64,000 bases of DNA from CAVXHV01 sp963761445 (GCA_963761445.1 CAVXHV010000019.1:62001-126000), one strand, 5' to 3'; shown: positions 30,233 through 38,483, counted from the stretch's first letter. Translations and numbers: made by a program. The notes: a model not told the origin generated them from the sequence alone.

Positions 30233-31654
30233 ATGGATCGGCGCGACTTTCTTTCCTGGGTGCAAGGCGGCCTGGCCGGCGCCGCGGCGGCCTCACTTCT
30301 CTTGCGCGACGGAATCGTGCGGGCCGTCGAGCCCGGCGGCGCGAAGCCCCCGTGCCCGCACTTTCCGCCCAAGGCGACCCGTGCCCTTCACATCTGCCTC
30401 TGCGGCGCGATGAGTCATATCGACACGTTCGATTACAAGCCGGACTTGATCACCGCGCACGGCAAGCCGGTGAATTCATCGACCAGGCCCGACACGTTCT
30501 TCGGCCAGATCGGCCGGCTGCGCCGGCCCGACTGGACCTTCCGCCAGCGCGGGGAAAGCGGGCTCTGGGTATCGGAGCTGTTTCCAAACGTGGCCGAAGT
30601 CGCCGACGAGCTGACGGTGATCAAGTCGATGGTCGCCGAGACCGCAAACCACACGCCGGCGACGTTTCAGGAGAACAGCGGCTTTCGCTTGAACGGCTTT
30701 CCGTGTGCCGGGGCGTGGCTCTCCTACGGACTGGGGGGCGAGTCCGACGACTTGCCGGCTTTCGTCGTGATTCCGGATGTGCGCGAGTTTCCCGCCGGCG
30801 GAGCGATCAACTGGACGAACGGCTTTCTGCCTGCGCGGCATCAAGGCGTGGTGATTCGCCCACAGGGCGAGCCGATCGACGATCTGTTCCCGGCCTCGCC
30901 GGTTGACCCGAAATCGGAGGCCGGCACCCGCGAGCTGGTGGCGGCGATGAACCGGAGCCACATTGCACGGCACCCCGGCGACGACACGCTGGCGGCTCGC
31001 GTGCGCGGGTATGCGATGGCCGCACGAATGCAGATCTCGGTTCCGCTCGTCGCCGGCTTGAACGATGAGAAAGAGGAGACCCTCGCGCTCTACGGCATCG
31101 ACCGCAAGGAGTCTGCCGAGTTTGGCCGGGCGTGCCTGCTGGCCCGGCGGCTGCTCGAGCGCGGCGTGCGGTTTGTGCAGGTCTACTCGGGCGGCACCTT
31201 TGGCAGCCCGCGGCGGAACTGGGACGGGCACGAAGACATGAAGGCGAACCATGGTCAGGAAGCCGGCCGGGTCGATCGGCCGATCGCGGGCTTGCTACGC
31301 GATTTCCGCCGCCGCGGTCTGCTCGATGACACGCTCGTCTTGATCACGACCGAGTTCGGCCGGACGCCGTTTTCGCAGTCGGGAACCGATGCGGTCGGCC
31401 TGGGCCGAGATCACAACCCGCTGGGCTTCTGCGTGCTGCTCGCCGGCGCGGGGCTGAAACACGGAATGGCTCATGGCTCGACTGACGAGATCGGCTGGAA
31501 AGCGGCCGAGAATCCGGTCACCTGGCCCGACTTTCATGCGACAGTGCTGAATCTTCTGGGGATCGATCACAAGCGATTGACGTTTTATCACAATGGAATT
31601 CAGCGGCGGCTGACCAACGTGCACGGTGAGGTAATCAAAGCGATTGTTGCGTGA
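30233..31654 (+). CDS. DUF1501 family protein, Tat-type signal
   Basis: An intact 473-residue protein. The ATG at 30233 (MDRRDFLSWVQGG) is preferred over one 18 bases earlier because it places the twin-arginine motif DRRDFL at the N-terminus. Family motifs: HICLCGAMSHIDTFDYKP, NHTPATFQENSGF, GAWLSYGLGGES, LLDDTLVLITTEFGRTPF, GRDHNPLGFCVLLAGAG and a C-terminal LLGIDHKRLTFYHNGI. It starts 22 bases after the DUF1553 gene, repeating the organisation at 1528-6167. The two DUF1501 proteins differ in many positions, so this is not a recent duplication. Predicted periplasmic or secreted; enzymatic role unproven though the fold belongs with alkaline phosphatase-like enzymes. Confidence 0.9.
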   Translation: MDRRDFLSWVQGGLAGAAAASLLLRDGIVRAVEPGGAKPPCPHFPPKATRALHICLCGAMSHIDTFDYKPDLITAHGKPVNSSTRPDTFFGQIGRLRRPDWTFRQRGESGLWVSELFPNVAEVADELTVIKSMVAETANHTPATFQENSGFRLNGFPCAGAWLSYGLGGESDDLPAFVVIPDVREFPAGGAINWTNGFLPARHQGVVIRPQGEPIDDLFPASPVDPKSEAGTRELVAAMNRSHIARHPGDDTLAARVRGYAMAARMQISVPLVAGLNDEKEETLALYGIDRKESAEFGRACLLARRLLERGVRFVQVYSGGTFGSPRRNWDGHEDMKANHGQEAGRVDRPIAGLLRDFRRRGLLDDTLVLITTEFGRTPFSQSGTDAVGLGRDHNPLGFCVLLAGAGLKHGMAHGSTDEIGWKAAENPVTWPDFHATVLNLLGIDHKRLTFYHNGIQRRLTNVHGEVIKAIVA

Positions 31655-31682
31655 GACCGGGATCCCCAGGGGGCTGACCAAC

Positions 31683-33201
31683 GTGCCACACTCTCGCAAG
31701 CGATTCGGGCGGTTGTTCTACGGGACAATCGTGACTGCGATTGTTGTGACCGTGGGCGCTCTCGTCTGGCAACCGGTATCCGTGCAGCTCATTGCCTGGC
31801 GATTGACGAGGCAATTGCGCGACCCGATCGCTTCGAGTCGAAAGGACGCTGCCGCCGAGCTTGTGCGGCTTGGTCCGTCGGCGACCTCTTGGGTTGTACG
31901 GGCCATGCGCGATCGCGATCCTGAGGTCCGGATCGGCGCGTGCATGATTCTGCTGCAAACGACGCCGGATCGTCCGGAAGCTGCTCTCGCGGCGCTGCTC
32001 GGCGCCGCGAGGGACAGTGATTCCGGCGTTCGCGCCGCCGCAGTGGGGCAGCTCGAGGCGTTCCTCAGCCGATATCGCGCGGGTCGCACCAAGCGTGCAG
32101 GATCAAGCTCTGGGGGGCCTTTGCGACGCGCTTGACGACGGATCACCGCAGGTTCGCCGCCAGGTTCTCACGAGCTTCTTCGTGGTCGGTCCCAGGGCGA
32201 AGCACGTCGTTGGTAAGCTCGATCGATTGCTCGAAGGCGCCGATAAATCGTTGCGCGTTGGAGCCGCCACTGCCATGCTGCGAATTGATCCGGATGCGAC
32301 GCGCGGTCGCGTGAGCGCAGCCATGTCGTCGTTGCTGACCGATCAGTCGCTGCGAATGGAGCACTGGCACCTGGTCCACACGCTGGTTGGCGCTCAGGGA
32401 AGAGACGCGACTGCCGAGATGCTGATCAAACACCTCAAGCACCCGGATCGGCAGACGCGAAGGCAGGCGCTTGACGACTTGATGACGCATTGTGCTGAGG
32501 GAAAAAGCACGCGAGCCGCGATGCTTGAGATTTTGAACGGCGGCGACGCGGGAATGAGTGAGGAGGCTGCGTTCTACTTCCTCAAAACCGAGCCGGCCAT
32601 GGTCGCGAAGGCCGTTGAGATGCTGGCGAAACAAATTGTTCACCCGGGCGAAGGGAGCTATCTGGCGTGGCATCTTGTCAGGAAAGCGAGAGAAGCGTGT
32701 CCAGGCTCGCTGGAGCCACTGGCGACTAGACTGCTCGAGCTCTTGCCTGGCGCGCCCACGCGGGAAAGCCGCGTGTTCGTCATCACGGCTCTGGGAGAGA
32801 TCGGGCCGGACGCGGCGGTCGCGGTGCCCGCGCTGCTCAAGCTTTCGAGTGAGATAAACCTCGATGTCGCGACCAGGGCCGTCGCGTCTCTTGTGAAGAT
32901 CGATCGCCGATCAGCCGCTACCGAGCTTCCGGCGCTCATCGAATGGATGAGGCCGGGGCATGAGGCACAGATTCGGCTGCGGGCAATGGCGGCGCTGCGC
33001 GACCTGGGCTCTGCCGCGGCGAGTGCGATTCCGGTGCTGCTTGAAGTTGCGGACGAGGACGAGCTTGCGATTTCAACGGGTGCGATGGAAGCCGTCTCGG
33101 GGATCGATCCTGTGACGGGACGCACGTTGAAGCAATCCATTGTACGCGGTGAGATCGGGGTGAATGAGCGCGCGGCGAGCGCGGTTTCCGGAGCGCGTTA
33201 G
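31683..33201 (+). CDS. Membrane-anchored HEAT-repeat protein (one frame break)
   Basis: About 505 residues. Start GTG at 31683 (VPHSRKRFGR) with AGGGGG about 9 bases before; an alternative TTG at 31644 overlaps the DUF1501 stop. One N-terminal transmembrane helix (GTIVTAIVVTVGALVWQPVS) is followed by HEAT/PBS-lyase-like helical repeats of about 35-40 residues (PEVRIGACMILLQTTPDRPE, VRRQVLTSFFVVGPRAKHV, TRRQALDDLMTHCAEG, AVAVPALLKLSSEINLDVATR). One surplus C near 32073 breaks the frame between the first and second repeats. HEAT solenoids bind proteins; here probably a scaffold next to the PSCyt/DUF1501 pair. Confidence 0.75.
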
Positions 33202-33260
33202 TGCTGCGACCACCTTGGATTGGCGGGTCGGCCGCCTGGAGACCTGCGGTCGGTTGGGAG

Positions 33261-33760
33261 GGCGGGGTCGGGAGACCCGCGCCCGAACAGAGAAGAAATC
33301 CCTTCGCGGAGCGAAGGGCGACAATGGGGCGGGGTCGGGAGACCCGCGCCCAACAGAGAAGAAATCCCTTCGCGGAGCGAAGGGCGACAATGGGGCGGGG
33401 TCGGGAGACCCGCGCCGAACAGAGAAGAAATCCCTTCGCGGAGCGAAGGGCGACAATGGGGCGGGGTCGGGAGACCCGCGCCCAACAAAGAAGAAATCCC
33501 TTCGCGGAGCGAAGGGCGACAATGGGGCGGGGTCGGGAGACCCGCGCCCAACAAAGAAGAAATCCCTTCGCGGAGCGAAGGGCGACAATGGGGCGGGGTC
33601 GGGAGACCCGCGCCGAACAGAGAAGAAATCCCTTCGCGGAGCGAAGGGCGACAATGGGGCGGGGTCGGGAGACCCGCGCTGAACAGAGAAGAAATCCCTT
33701 CGCGGAGCGAAGGGCGACAGTGGGGCGGGGTCGGAGTCCGCTCGCGGAGCGAAGGGCGAG
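33261..33760 (+). repeat. 66-bp tandem array, seven full units plus a truncated one
   Basis: The element GCGAAGGGCG recurs at 33311, 33377, 33443, 33509, 33575, 33641 and 33707, an exact 66-base period, and again at 33749 in a shortened unit. Each unit contains the hairpin GGGTC-GGGA-GACCC followed by GCGCC(C/G)AACA, a GAAGAAATCC stretch and a second inverted repeat CCCTTCGC-GGA-GCGAAGGG. Because 66 is divisible by three, frames stay open across the whole array on both strands, creating false genes. It lies between two convergent genes (33201 and 33777). Confidence 0.95.
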
Positions 33761-33776
33761 ATTTTCGGGCGGCGCC

Positions 33777-34479
33777 TCAAGGCGCGCCGACGGCCTTGGC
33801 TATGACGAACGCAGCCGTTGCGGCGAGGCCGCCGACGAGCACGGTTTGCCAGGCGCTTTCGAAGGGGCCTGGGCGTCGTGAATCGGCCCTTGATGTAGCC
33901 GAAGACGAAGAGAGCGATCAACGTCACGATGATCGAGCCGATGAGCGCGGAATAGACCGACTTCAGAAAAAAGTAGGGTGCGAGCGGGACCATGCCGCCG
34001 GCTACATACGAGAGTGCGATCGTCATGGCGCTGCGGTTTGCCCGCTTGGGGTCGGGTTCCTCGAGTCCGAGCTCGAACCGCATCATGAAATCGACCCAGC
34101 GCTTGTGGTCGGAACAGATCGCATTGACGACCGGCACGAGCAACTCGTCAGCCAGGCCGTAGTGTCGCAAAACATCGGCGGTTTCGGCTTCTTCGATTTC
34201 GGGCACCTCGAGGATTTCTCGCTCTTCTCGAGAGCGCTCGGAAGCGAAATGCTCGGCGTCGGTGCGTGCGGCCAGGTAGCCGCCCAGTCCCATGGCGATC
34301 GCCCCCGCGGCCACTTCGGCCAGACCGGCCGTGACGACGATGGCGTTTGAGGCGACGGCCCCGGACAAGCCCGCCGCGAGCGCAAACGGGACGGTCAAGC
34401 CGTCTGACATGCCGATGACGATGTCGCGGACAGACGCCGAGGCGGTGAAGTGTTTCTCGATGTGGGCAGTCTGGGGCAC
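33777..34479 (-). CDS. VIT1/CCC1-family transmembrane transporter (one frame break)
   Basis: About 233 residues. Starts MPQTAHIEKHFTASASVRDI; the VIT1 hallmark DGLTVPFALAAGLSGAVAS forms helix 1, then a helix rich in Gly/Ala (AEVAAGAIAMGLGGYLAART), a cytoplasmic charged region with paired Glu (REEREILEVPEIEEAET) as in the metal-binding domain of the family, and helices GGMVPLAPYFFL and LIGSIIVTLIALFVFGYI. The last helix (QTVLVGGLAATAAFVIAKAV) is in the next frame; one surplus C near 33868 is enough, and then the gene stops at 33777. Without this correction the frame runs on through the 66-bp repeats. Members transport Fe2+/Mn2+; here the substrate is inferred. Confidence 0.85.
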
Positions 34480-34598
34480 GGGGCTCTCGCTTTCCGGGAG
34501 GATCGTTGTGAATGCCGGACGTCTGTCTGTCTCTCTGGCCGCCGGCGAGGAATGAGAACAGTGAGTTTTGGGATCAGGCTTGATGGCGGCCGCAGCAC

Positions 34599-35138
34599 TT
34601 AAGGCTCGGGCTTCTCATCGGCATTGGGTGAGGGAACTTTTCTGAGTATCTCGGACCACACTCGGAGGAATCGCTTCACGTCCTTGTGCGTTCCTGGCAA
34701 GCTCGGGTCTTCGATAGAGACTTGCTTCGTTTTCTTGTTCTGGGTGATGGCGACGGTCAGTCGCGAAATGTCCGAGCCGCCGCTCAAGTAGTGATTTCGC
34801 AGACTGTCAAATTCGGCTTCCTTGACTTTGGCCATGATCTCTGCGAGGTCTTTCTGAGATAGGGTGGTCTCTGTCTTTTTCCACTGCCCGTCGTGCTCGT
34901 CGAAGACCTCCTTCACGACCTTGCCATCGCCAGTTATGGTGACTTTCCAGAGCAGCCAGAGGCTCTCGCTCCCAAGGCGAGAGGCCACAATCTTGAGGTC
35001 GACGCCGCCGGAATTGCTATCGTTCGGGACCGGCGATTGCCGGCACGCGAAAAGGAACGCAAGCGGCAGAGAGGCCAGGATCAGCATTGTCGGCGAACGC
35101 ACGATCGCAGACCCTTGATTCAACATGGGATGGCACAT
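34599..35138 (-). CDS. Lipoprotein of unknown function
   Basis: 179 residues from the ATG at 35138 (GAGGAG 3 bases upstream); an ATG at 35126 is also possible. Signal and lipobox: TMLILASLPLAFLFAC, with the lipidated Cys near residue 32. The mature part alternates strands and helices (LWLLWKVTITGDGKVVKEVF, KDLAEIMAKVKEAEFDSL, SRLTVAITQNKKTKQVSI, KDVKRFLRVWSEIL), a pattern seen in secreted proteins that measure protein-protein contact, but no family was identified. Monocistronic on the minus strand; GC and codon use match the neighbours. Confidence 0.7.
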   Translation of the reverse strand: MCHPMLNQGSAIVRSPTMLILASLPLAFLFACRQSPVPNDSNSGGVDLKIVASRLGSESLWLLWKVTITGDGKVVKEVFDEHDGQWKKTETTLSQKDLAEIMAKVKEAEFDSLRNHYLSGGSDISRLTVAITQNKKTKQVSIEDPSLPGTHKDVKRFLRVWSEILRKVPSPNADEKPEP

Positions 35139-35538
35139 GGGCTCCTCGCGCTCGCTTCGCTGCGAATTCTCCTGCACGGAAGGGTTGCGTGCAACTGCGA
35201 AGCAGGTTGGTGAGACACGGTGTCTTCGCTCCGCCCCGCGGACTCGGGACAAAAGTGTCGGGCAAATTCACAGATTTTGAACATAAGGTAACAAAGGTAA
35301 CGAAGGGCGGAACTGGAGCCGAAAAGGGTGATTGAGTAGGTTAGGCTTTAGCCTGACTACCCGGCTCCGGCACCACCGTTCTCGCGCAGGTTTCTCTGCC
35401 GGCGCACGTAGGCCGTCGGACGAAACGCGAAAAGCCGGCGGAGTACCGCGGGCTGGATTCCGATTTACGGAGAGCGCGCGTACAATAAGAACATTCTAGA
35501 CGGCTTTCGTTGATATAAGCCAATGGGAAAGGGAAACG
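35139..35538. other. Intergenic region with two short dispersed repeats
   Basis: No gene is seen. It holds a copy of the GAACA-type dispersed repeat (35275-35307) and a hairpin repeat, TTAGGCTTTAGCCTGAC, at 35341-35357 that is also found at 50755-50772. TACAAT at 35481-35486 could be the -10 element for the gene starting at 35539, but no good -35 was found at the right distance. Confidence 0.6.
35275..35307 (+). repeat. Dispersed GAACA..GGTAAC repeat, copy 1
   Basis: Reads TTTTGAACATAAGGTAAC then AAAGGTAACGAAGGG. Related copies are at 36511-36548 (opposite orientation), 45792-45826 and 45952-45990 (opposite orientation). The common core is GAACAGAAGG(T/A)AAC followed by AAAGGTAACGAAGG with small changes. 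Confidence 0.8.
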
Positions 35539-36030
35539 ATGGACAAGTCGAAAACCGAATCCGCCCTCTCAGGGGAGGGACTCGCGTTGTCATCCGGCCC
35601 TGGTGACGTCGACTTGAATCATTCCGGGGTGGCGGGTAATTCCGAAACAATCGACCATTCGATGCAACTCACGAGCGCGGAGATGATCGAGCTTGGCAGG
35701 TTCGACCTCGTTGACGAGTTGAACGCGCCGCTGGTCGCGGCCCGACCCAAACCACGCGGATTGCTCCCGGTCCCGCCCGAGGTAGAGGCTGCTGTTGCCG
35801 AAGACGACTCATCGCTTTTGAAGAAGCATGGGATTGTGCCCACCTGCGAAGATCGACAGCGGCAGGTCAACTCCCTCACTTTGCAGTACTACTATGGTGG
35901 GCACGACGTCGCTTATCGGATCACGCCGCAAGGAGTGGAACTGCTTGCATACGGGCTCGTCGAGATCCGCGAGCTGACCCAGGGCATGAGCCAAGAACAA
36001 CTCCTGACGATCGAGATCGGTCAGCCCTGA
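35539..36030 (+). CDS. Hypothetical cytoplasmic protein
   Basis: 163 residues, ATG at 35539 with GGGAAAGGG 5-13 bases upstream. No signal peptide or membrane helix. The N-terminal half is acidic and low-complexity (LTSAEMIELGRFDLVDELNA is the longest ordered-looking part); the C-terminal third looks like a small alpha/beta domain (LTLQYYYGGHDVAYRITPQG, VELLAYGLVEIRELTQ). I do not recognise the family. It stands alone between intergenic repeats and the DGR, with nothing in the sequence linking it to either. Confidence 0.6.
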   Translation: MDKSKTESALSGEGLALSSGPGDVDLNHSGVAGNSETIDHSMQLTSAEMIELGRFDLVDELNAPLVAARPKPRGLLPVPPEVEAAVAEDDSSLLKKHGIVPTCEDRQRQVNSLTLQYYYGGHDVAYRITPQGVELLAYGLVEIRELTQGMSQEQLLTIEIGQP

Positions 36031-36100
36031 GCCATATTTCCTGGGCAGCCCGGACGCGCCGGTCGACCCAAGTCAGCGGCCGTTGCTGCCGCGGAATCTG

Positions 36101-36244
36101 TTAGGCCTTACTGGTGTCGTGGACAGCCGGCTCCAGACATGGTTCGGATGGATCTCCGGCAGGATAAACGACGTCGACCTCAACCTCGACGGCATATCGA
36201 CCGCGACGCACCCAGCGCTTACGCTTCTCCCTCCGTTCCTTCAT
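36101..36244 (-). CDS. Short basic/acidic protein, possibly truncated second gene of a pair
   Basis: 47 residues: a very basic start (MKERREKRKRWVRRGRY) then AVEVEVDVVYPAGDPSEPCL and an abrupt end. ATG at 36244 has GGAG about 8 bases upstream and starts 5 bases after the stop of the small gene at 36250-36336, so the two form a mini-operon. The product stops just after a motif (PSEPCLEP) that looks internal, which suggests truncation. No function assigned; a remnant of a two-gene module is the best guess. Confidence 0.4.
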   Translation of the reverse strand: MKERREKRKRWVRRGRYAVEVEVDVVYPAGDPSEPCLEPAVHDTSKA

Positions 36245-36249
36245 CTTCT

Positions 36250-36336
36250 TTACTCCGAAGGTTCGTCGGCATGCCAGGCGACGAAAAACCGATCGTTGGC
36301 CACCGCCGAGCGGATCTGCTCGAAAAGCTTGCCCAT
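36250..36336 (-). CDS. 28-residue ORF, probable truncated first gene of the pair
   Basis: Encodes MGKLFEQIRSAVANDRFFVA followed by WHADEPSE and a stop. The pattern resembles the N-terminus of small DUF4258-like proteins, which continue for another 60-80 residues after the H-A-D segment; here the frame stops. It is followed 5 bases later by the basic small gene. Probably a relic or regulatory fragment. Confidence 0.3.
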   Translation of the reverse strand: MGKLFEQIRSAVANDRFFVAWHADEPSE

Positions 36337-36776
36337 TGCTACATCTTATGGTCACCAGGGCCTCAGCGAAACAGCCGCGAAGCTCGACTTCCGCCGTTTT
36401 CTGGAGCGTCGTGGGTGACCGGCTGGTCGGTGTCGTGTCGAGCGGGAGTTGAAGCTTGAGACCAGCCAAGTTCAGCAGATCGACCACGTTGTGCGTCGTG
36501 GAAGATCTCCCCCTTCGTTGCCTTGGTTAACTTCTGTTCAAAAATCCCTCGCGTTACGGGTGCAGTTCGCACCGATTCGGACGGGCCCAAATGATGGGTC
36601 CCGGCGGGGCGTTCGAGACCGAGGCCCTACTTGACCCGCCGGGCCTTTTCTTCATTTGGCCGGACAAGCCAGCTTGCCCGACACGGGACGGCGGCCTGGA
36701 CTTGGCTGCGCACTTCGAGGAGATGAAGAAAGCTCGTCCTCGAATTCCGGCGGCGCGGGACAGATGCCTCGCTGCC
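36337..36776 (-). other. Region downstream of the DGR template repeat, with a 9-bp perfect stem
   Basis: No convincing gene. It contains copy 2 of the dispersed GAACA repeat (36511-36548, minus orientation) and an inverted repeat CCCGGCGGG (36600-36608) / CCCGCCGGG (36635-36643) with a 26-base loop. If the TR transcript continues here, this segment would be the 3' part of the DGR RNA, which in studied systems is needed for cDNA priming. That role is inferred. Confidence 0.5.
36511..36548 (-). repeat. Dispersed GAACA..GGTAAC repeat, copy 2
   Basis: On the minus strand it reads TTTTTGAACAGAAGTTAACC then AAGGCAACGAAGGG, matching the copies at 35275-35307 and 45792-45826 with a few changes. Confidence 0.8.
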
Positions 36777-36897
36777 AAGTGCTGGCGGGGCGAAAGCCGT
36801 TGTTGTTGTTACGGTTCGACGGCGCATTCCAGTTACGGTTGGCCGCGCGCACGTTCGACGGTTGATTGTTGAACGAGCCGCCCCGAAGCAGGCGATC
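36777..36897 (-). repeat. DGR template repeat (TR)
   Basis: A 121-bp segment that aligns without gaps to the VR at 38492-38612 (offset 1715 bases). Read on the minus strand in the frame equivalent to the target protein it encodes GGSFNNQPSNVRAANRNW then NAPSNRNNNNGFRPAS, with nine AAC codons, six of them replaced in the VR. All ten differences from VR in the core (36801-36870) are at adenines of this strand; 13 other adenines and all non-adenine positions in that core are unchanged. The GC-rich ends (GGCTTTCGCCCCGCCAG side and the GATCGCCTGCTTCGGGGCGG side) are identical, with one C/G mismatch at 36781 just beyond the IMH-like end. It overlaps the last 22 codons of the RT gene in another frame. 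Confidence 0.95.
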
Positions 36898-37960
36898 GAA
36901 TGGCCGCCGCCCGCTGAAAGGGCATGTTACTGAAGATGTCTGCGCGTAGTCGATACGTGTCTGCCTGGCGCGCGTGGCTGATCCAGCTCATGATCCGGGG
37001 CCGGATGTCCGCCATTGAGAGACGACCATCGGCGAACGATCGCTGCATCCAGCGCATCCGGCGGCGAAAGCGTCTGACGTTTTCCTTCGCAAGCACTCGG
37101 TGTGTCGCGAAGACGCGGTAGCCCAGAAAGCGGATTCCGTCGCGCGTGGGAGACACGACACTCTTATCTTCGTGGATACGCAGACGAAGTCGGTCGAGGA
37201 ACTGGCTGATCTGGGCGCGCGCTTGCTGCAGGCGTTGCTTGTCGTTGGAGAAGACCAGGAAGTCATCGACGTAGCGCACATAGCTGAGCCGCAAACGGTT
37301 GGTGACGAAGTGGTCAAGAGGGTCGAGGTAAACGTTGGCGAAGAACTGGCTGGTTTGGTTTCCCAGGGGCAAGCCGCGCCGCCGCTCGGTCGGTGTGAAT
37401 AAGTCATCGCCCGGAAACCACATGATCGCGGGTGTTTGTGGGTTGCTGTGGTCGATGATCGTGCTCACCAGCCAGAGAACGTTCGGGTCCTTGATCCGGC
37501 GCGCGAACCGATCCTTGAGAATCGCATGGTCGATCGATGGGAAGTATTTCCGCACATCCGCTTTCAAGACGTAGGTGTAACGCCTGGCGAACTGCTGGCA
37601 ACGGTTCACCGCAGCGTGGGTGCCTTTGCCTTTGCGGCAGGCGTAACTGTCGTGGATGAACGACCGCTCGAAAATCGGTTCAAGTATGCCGGTGAGCGCA
37701 TGATGCACGACCCGATCGCGGAACGGAGCGGCGCTGATCTGGCGTGGCTTTCCCTCGTAGATCGTGAAGGTGCGGTAGGGGCCTGGGCGGTAGGTGAAGG
37801 TTGCCAGCTCGTCTTGAAGCCGGACCAGCTCGGGCTCCAGCCGGAAAAAGAACCGAGCGGCGCCGGGCTTGAAGCGTTTGCCGCGGCGGGCCTTCTCGGC
37901 GGCGCGGAGCAGGTTCTCGAACGAGATCATGTCTTCCCACAGATGGCCGTAGCGCTTCAT
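36833..37960 (-). CDS. DGR-type reverse transcriptase
   Basis: An intact 375-residue RNA-directed DNA polymerase without maturase or endonuclease domains. Motifs in order: RQISAAPFRDRVVHHALTGI (about 73-92), VLKADVRKYFPSIDH with catalytic Asp135, the domain-4 signature LPLGNQTSQ (197-205) which is diagnostic of DGR reverse transcriptases (group II intron and retron enzymes have QG-type sequences there), catalytic YVDD (230-233), then IHEDKSVVSPTRDGIRFLGY. The ATG at 37960 overlaps the avd stop (ATGA), so translation is coupled. Its 3' end runs into the template repeat. Role: copies TR RNA into cDNA with errors opposite adenines, for transfer into the VR of the target gene. Confidence 0.95.
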   Translation of the reverse strand: MKRYGHLWEDMISFENLLRAAEKARRGKRFKPGAARFFFRLEPELVRLQDELATFTYRPGPYRTFTIYEGKPRQISAAPFRDRVVHHALTGILEPIFERSFIHDSYACRKGKGTHAAVNRCQQFARRYTYVLKADVRKYFPSIDHAILKDRFARRIKDPNVLWLVSTIIDHSNPQTPAIMWFPGDDLFTPTERRRGLPLGNQTSQFFANVYLDPLDHFVTNRLRLSYVRYVDDFLVFSNDKQRLQQARAQISQFLDRLRLRIHEDKSVVSPTRDGIRFLGYRVFATHRVLAKENVRRFRRRMRWMQRSFADGRLSMADIRPRIMSWISHARQADTYRLRADIFSNMPFQRAAAIRSPASGRLVQQSTVERARGQP

Positions 37961-38319
37961 GCTTCGGCTCCGTCGGGCCGACTGCGCAGCCAGCCGCCGA
38001 CCAATCTACCGATTTCATCGATTGATTTGCTGGCGAAACCGTAGCTATCGACTTTCAGACATTGCAGGTCCTTGGCCAATCGCATCTGGAAGCGCAGTAT
38101 TTCCAGCGTCAAGTTCGACTCCTCGAGCAACCGCTGGCGGCTCTTGTTGTACTTGGCGCGGATGAGCGTTTCGAGCAACGTGTACAGGTTCCGTTCGATC
38201 CGCTCGCCTAACACAAACCGATGGTTGCGCGGGAAACGGCTTGTGTGGTTGCAGGACCAGAGAATCAGGTCGTAGGTTTTGGTGATAATCGTCAGTTCCT
38301 GCTCTTTTCTCATTGACAT
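37957..38319 (-). CDS. avd: DGR accessory variability determinant (Avd-like)
   Basis: 120 residues from the ATG at 38319 (a second ATG at 38313 is possible). Almost entirely helical and basic: ITKTYDLILWSCNHTSRFPR, NHRFVLGERIERNLYTLLET, LIRAKYNKSRQRLLEESNL, TLEILRFQMRLAKDLQCLKV, IDEIGRLVGGWLRSR. The Y-D-L-I-L-W start, the FPR-x-H-x-(F)-x-LG-x-R-I segment and four-helix layout match Avd of the S23/four-helix-bundle type, which forms a pentameric ring that binds the RT and TR RNA. The stop codon overlaps the RT start. Placed between target and RT as in known DGR cassettes. Confidence 0.9.
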   Translation of the reverse strand: MSMRKEQELTIITKTYDLILWSCNHTSRFPRNHRFVLGERIERNLYTLLETLIRAKYNKSRQRLLEESNLTLEILRFQMRLAKDLQCLKVDSYGFASKSIDEIGRLVGGWLRSRPDGAEA

Positions 38320-38483
38320 ACCCGGTTGCGATGATATAATTACTTCAAAGCCGCGTGTGCGGCGATTCAATCCCCCTGTGTGCGAGTTCTCGCCGTGCTT
38401 TCAGCAGCCTACCAATCGCGGTTTTCGGATAAACATATCAGTTACTACTATTTTGTGGCGGAGTGGTAAAGCGGTAAAGTGGA

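Noticed and set aside
33261..33760. Possible CRISPR array
   Set aside because: Units are directly adjacent and identical throughout; there are no unique spacers and no cas genes nearby.
33164..33881. Long repetitive open frames on both strands with units like GSGDPRP-EKKSLRGAKGDN or SPFAPRRDFF
   Set aside because: They are produced by the 66-bp array, whose period is a multiple of three. On the minus strand the frame is only linked to the VIT1-like gene because of a one-base break near 33868.
36833..37960. Group II intron or retron reverse transcriptase
   Set aside because: No maturase or endonuclease domain, the domain-4 motif is LPLGNQTSQ, and TR, VR and avd are next to it.
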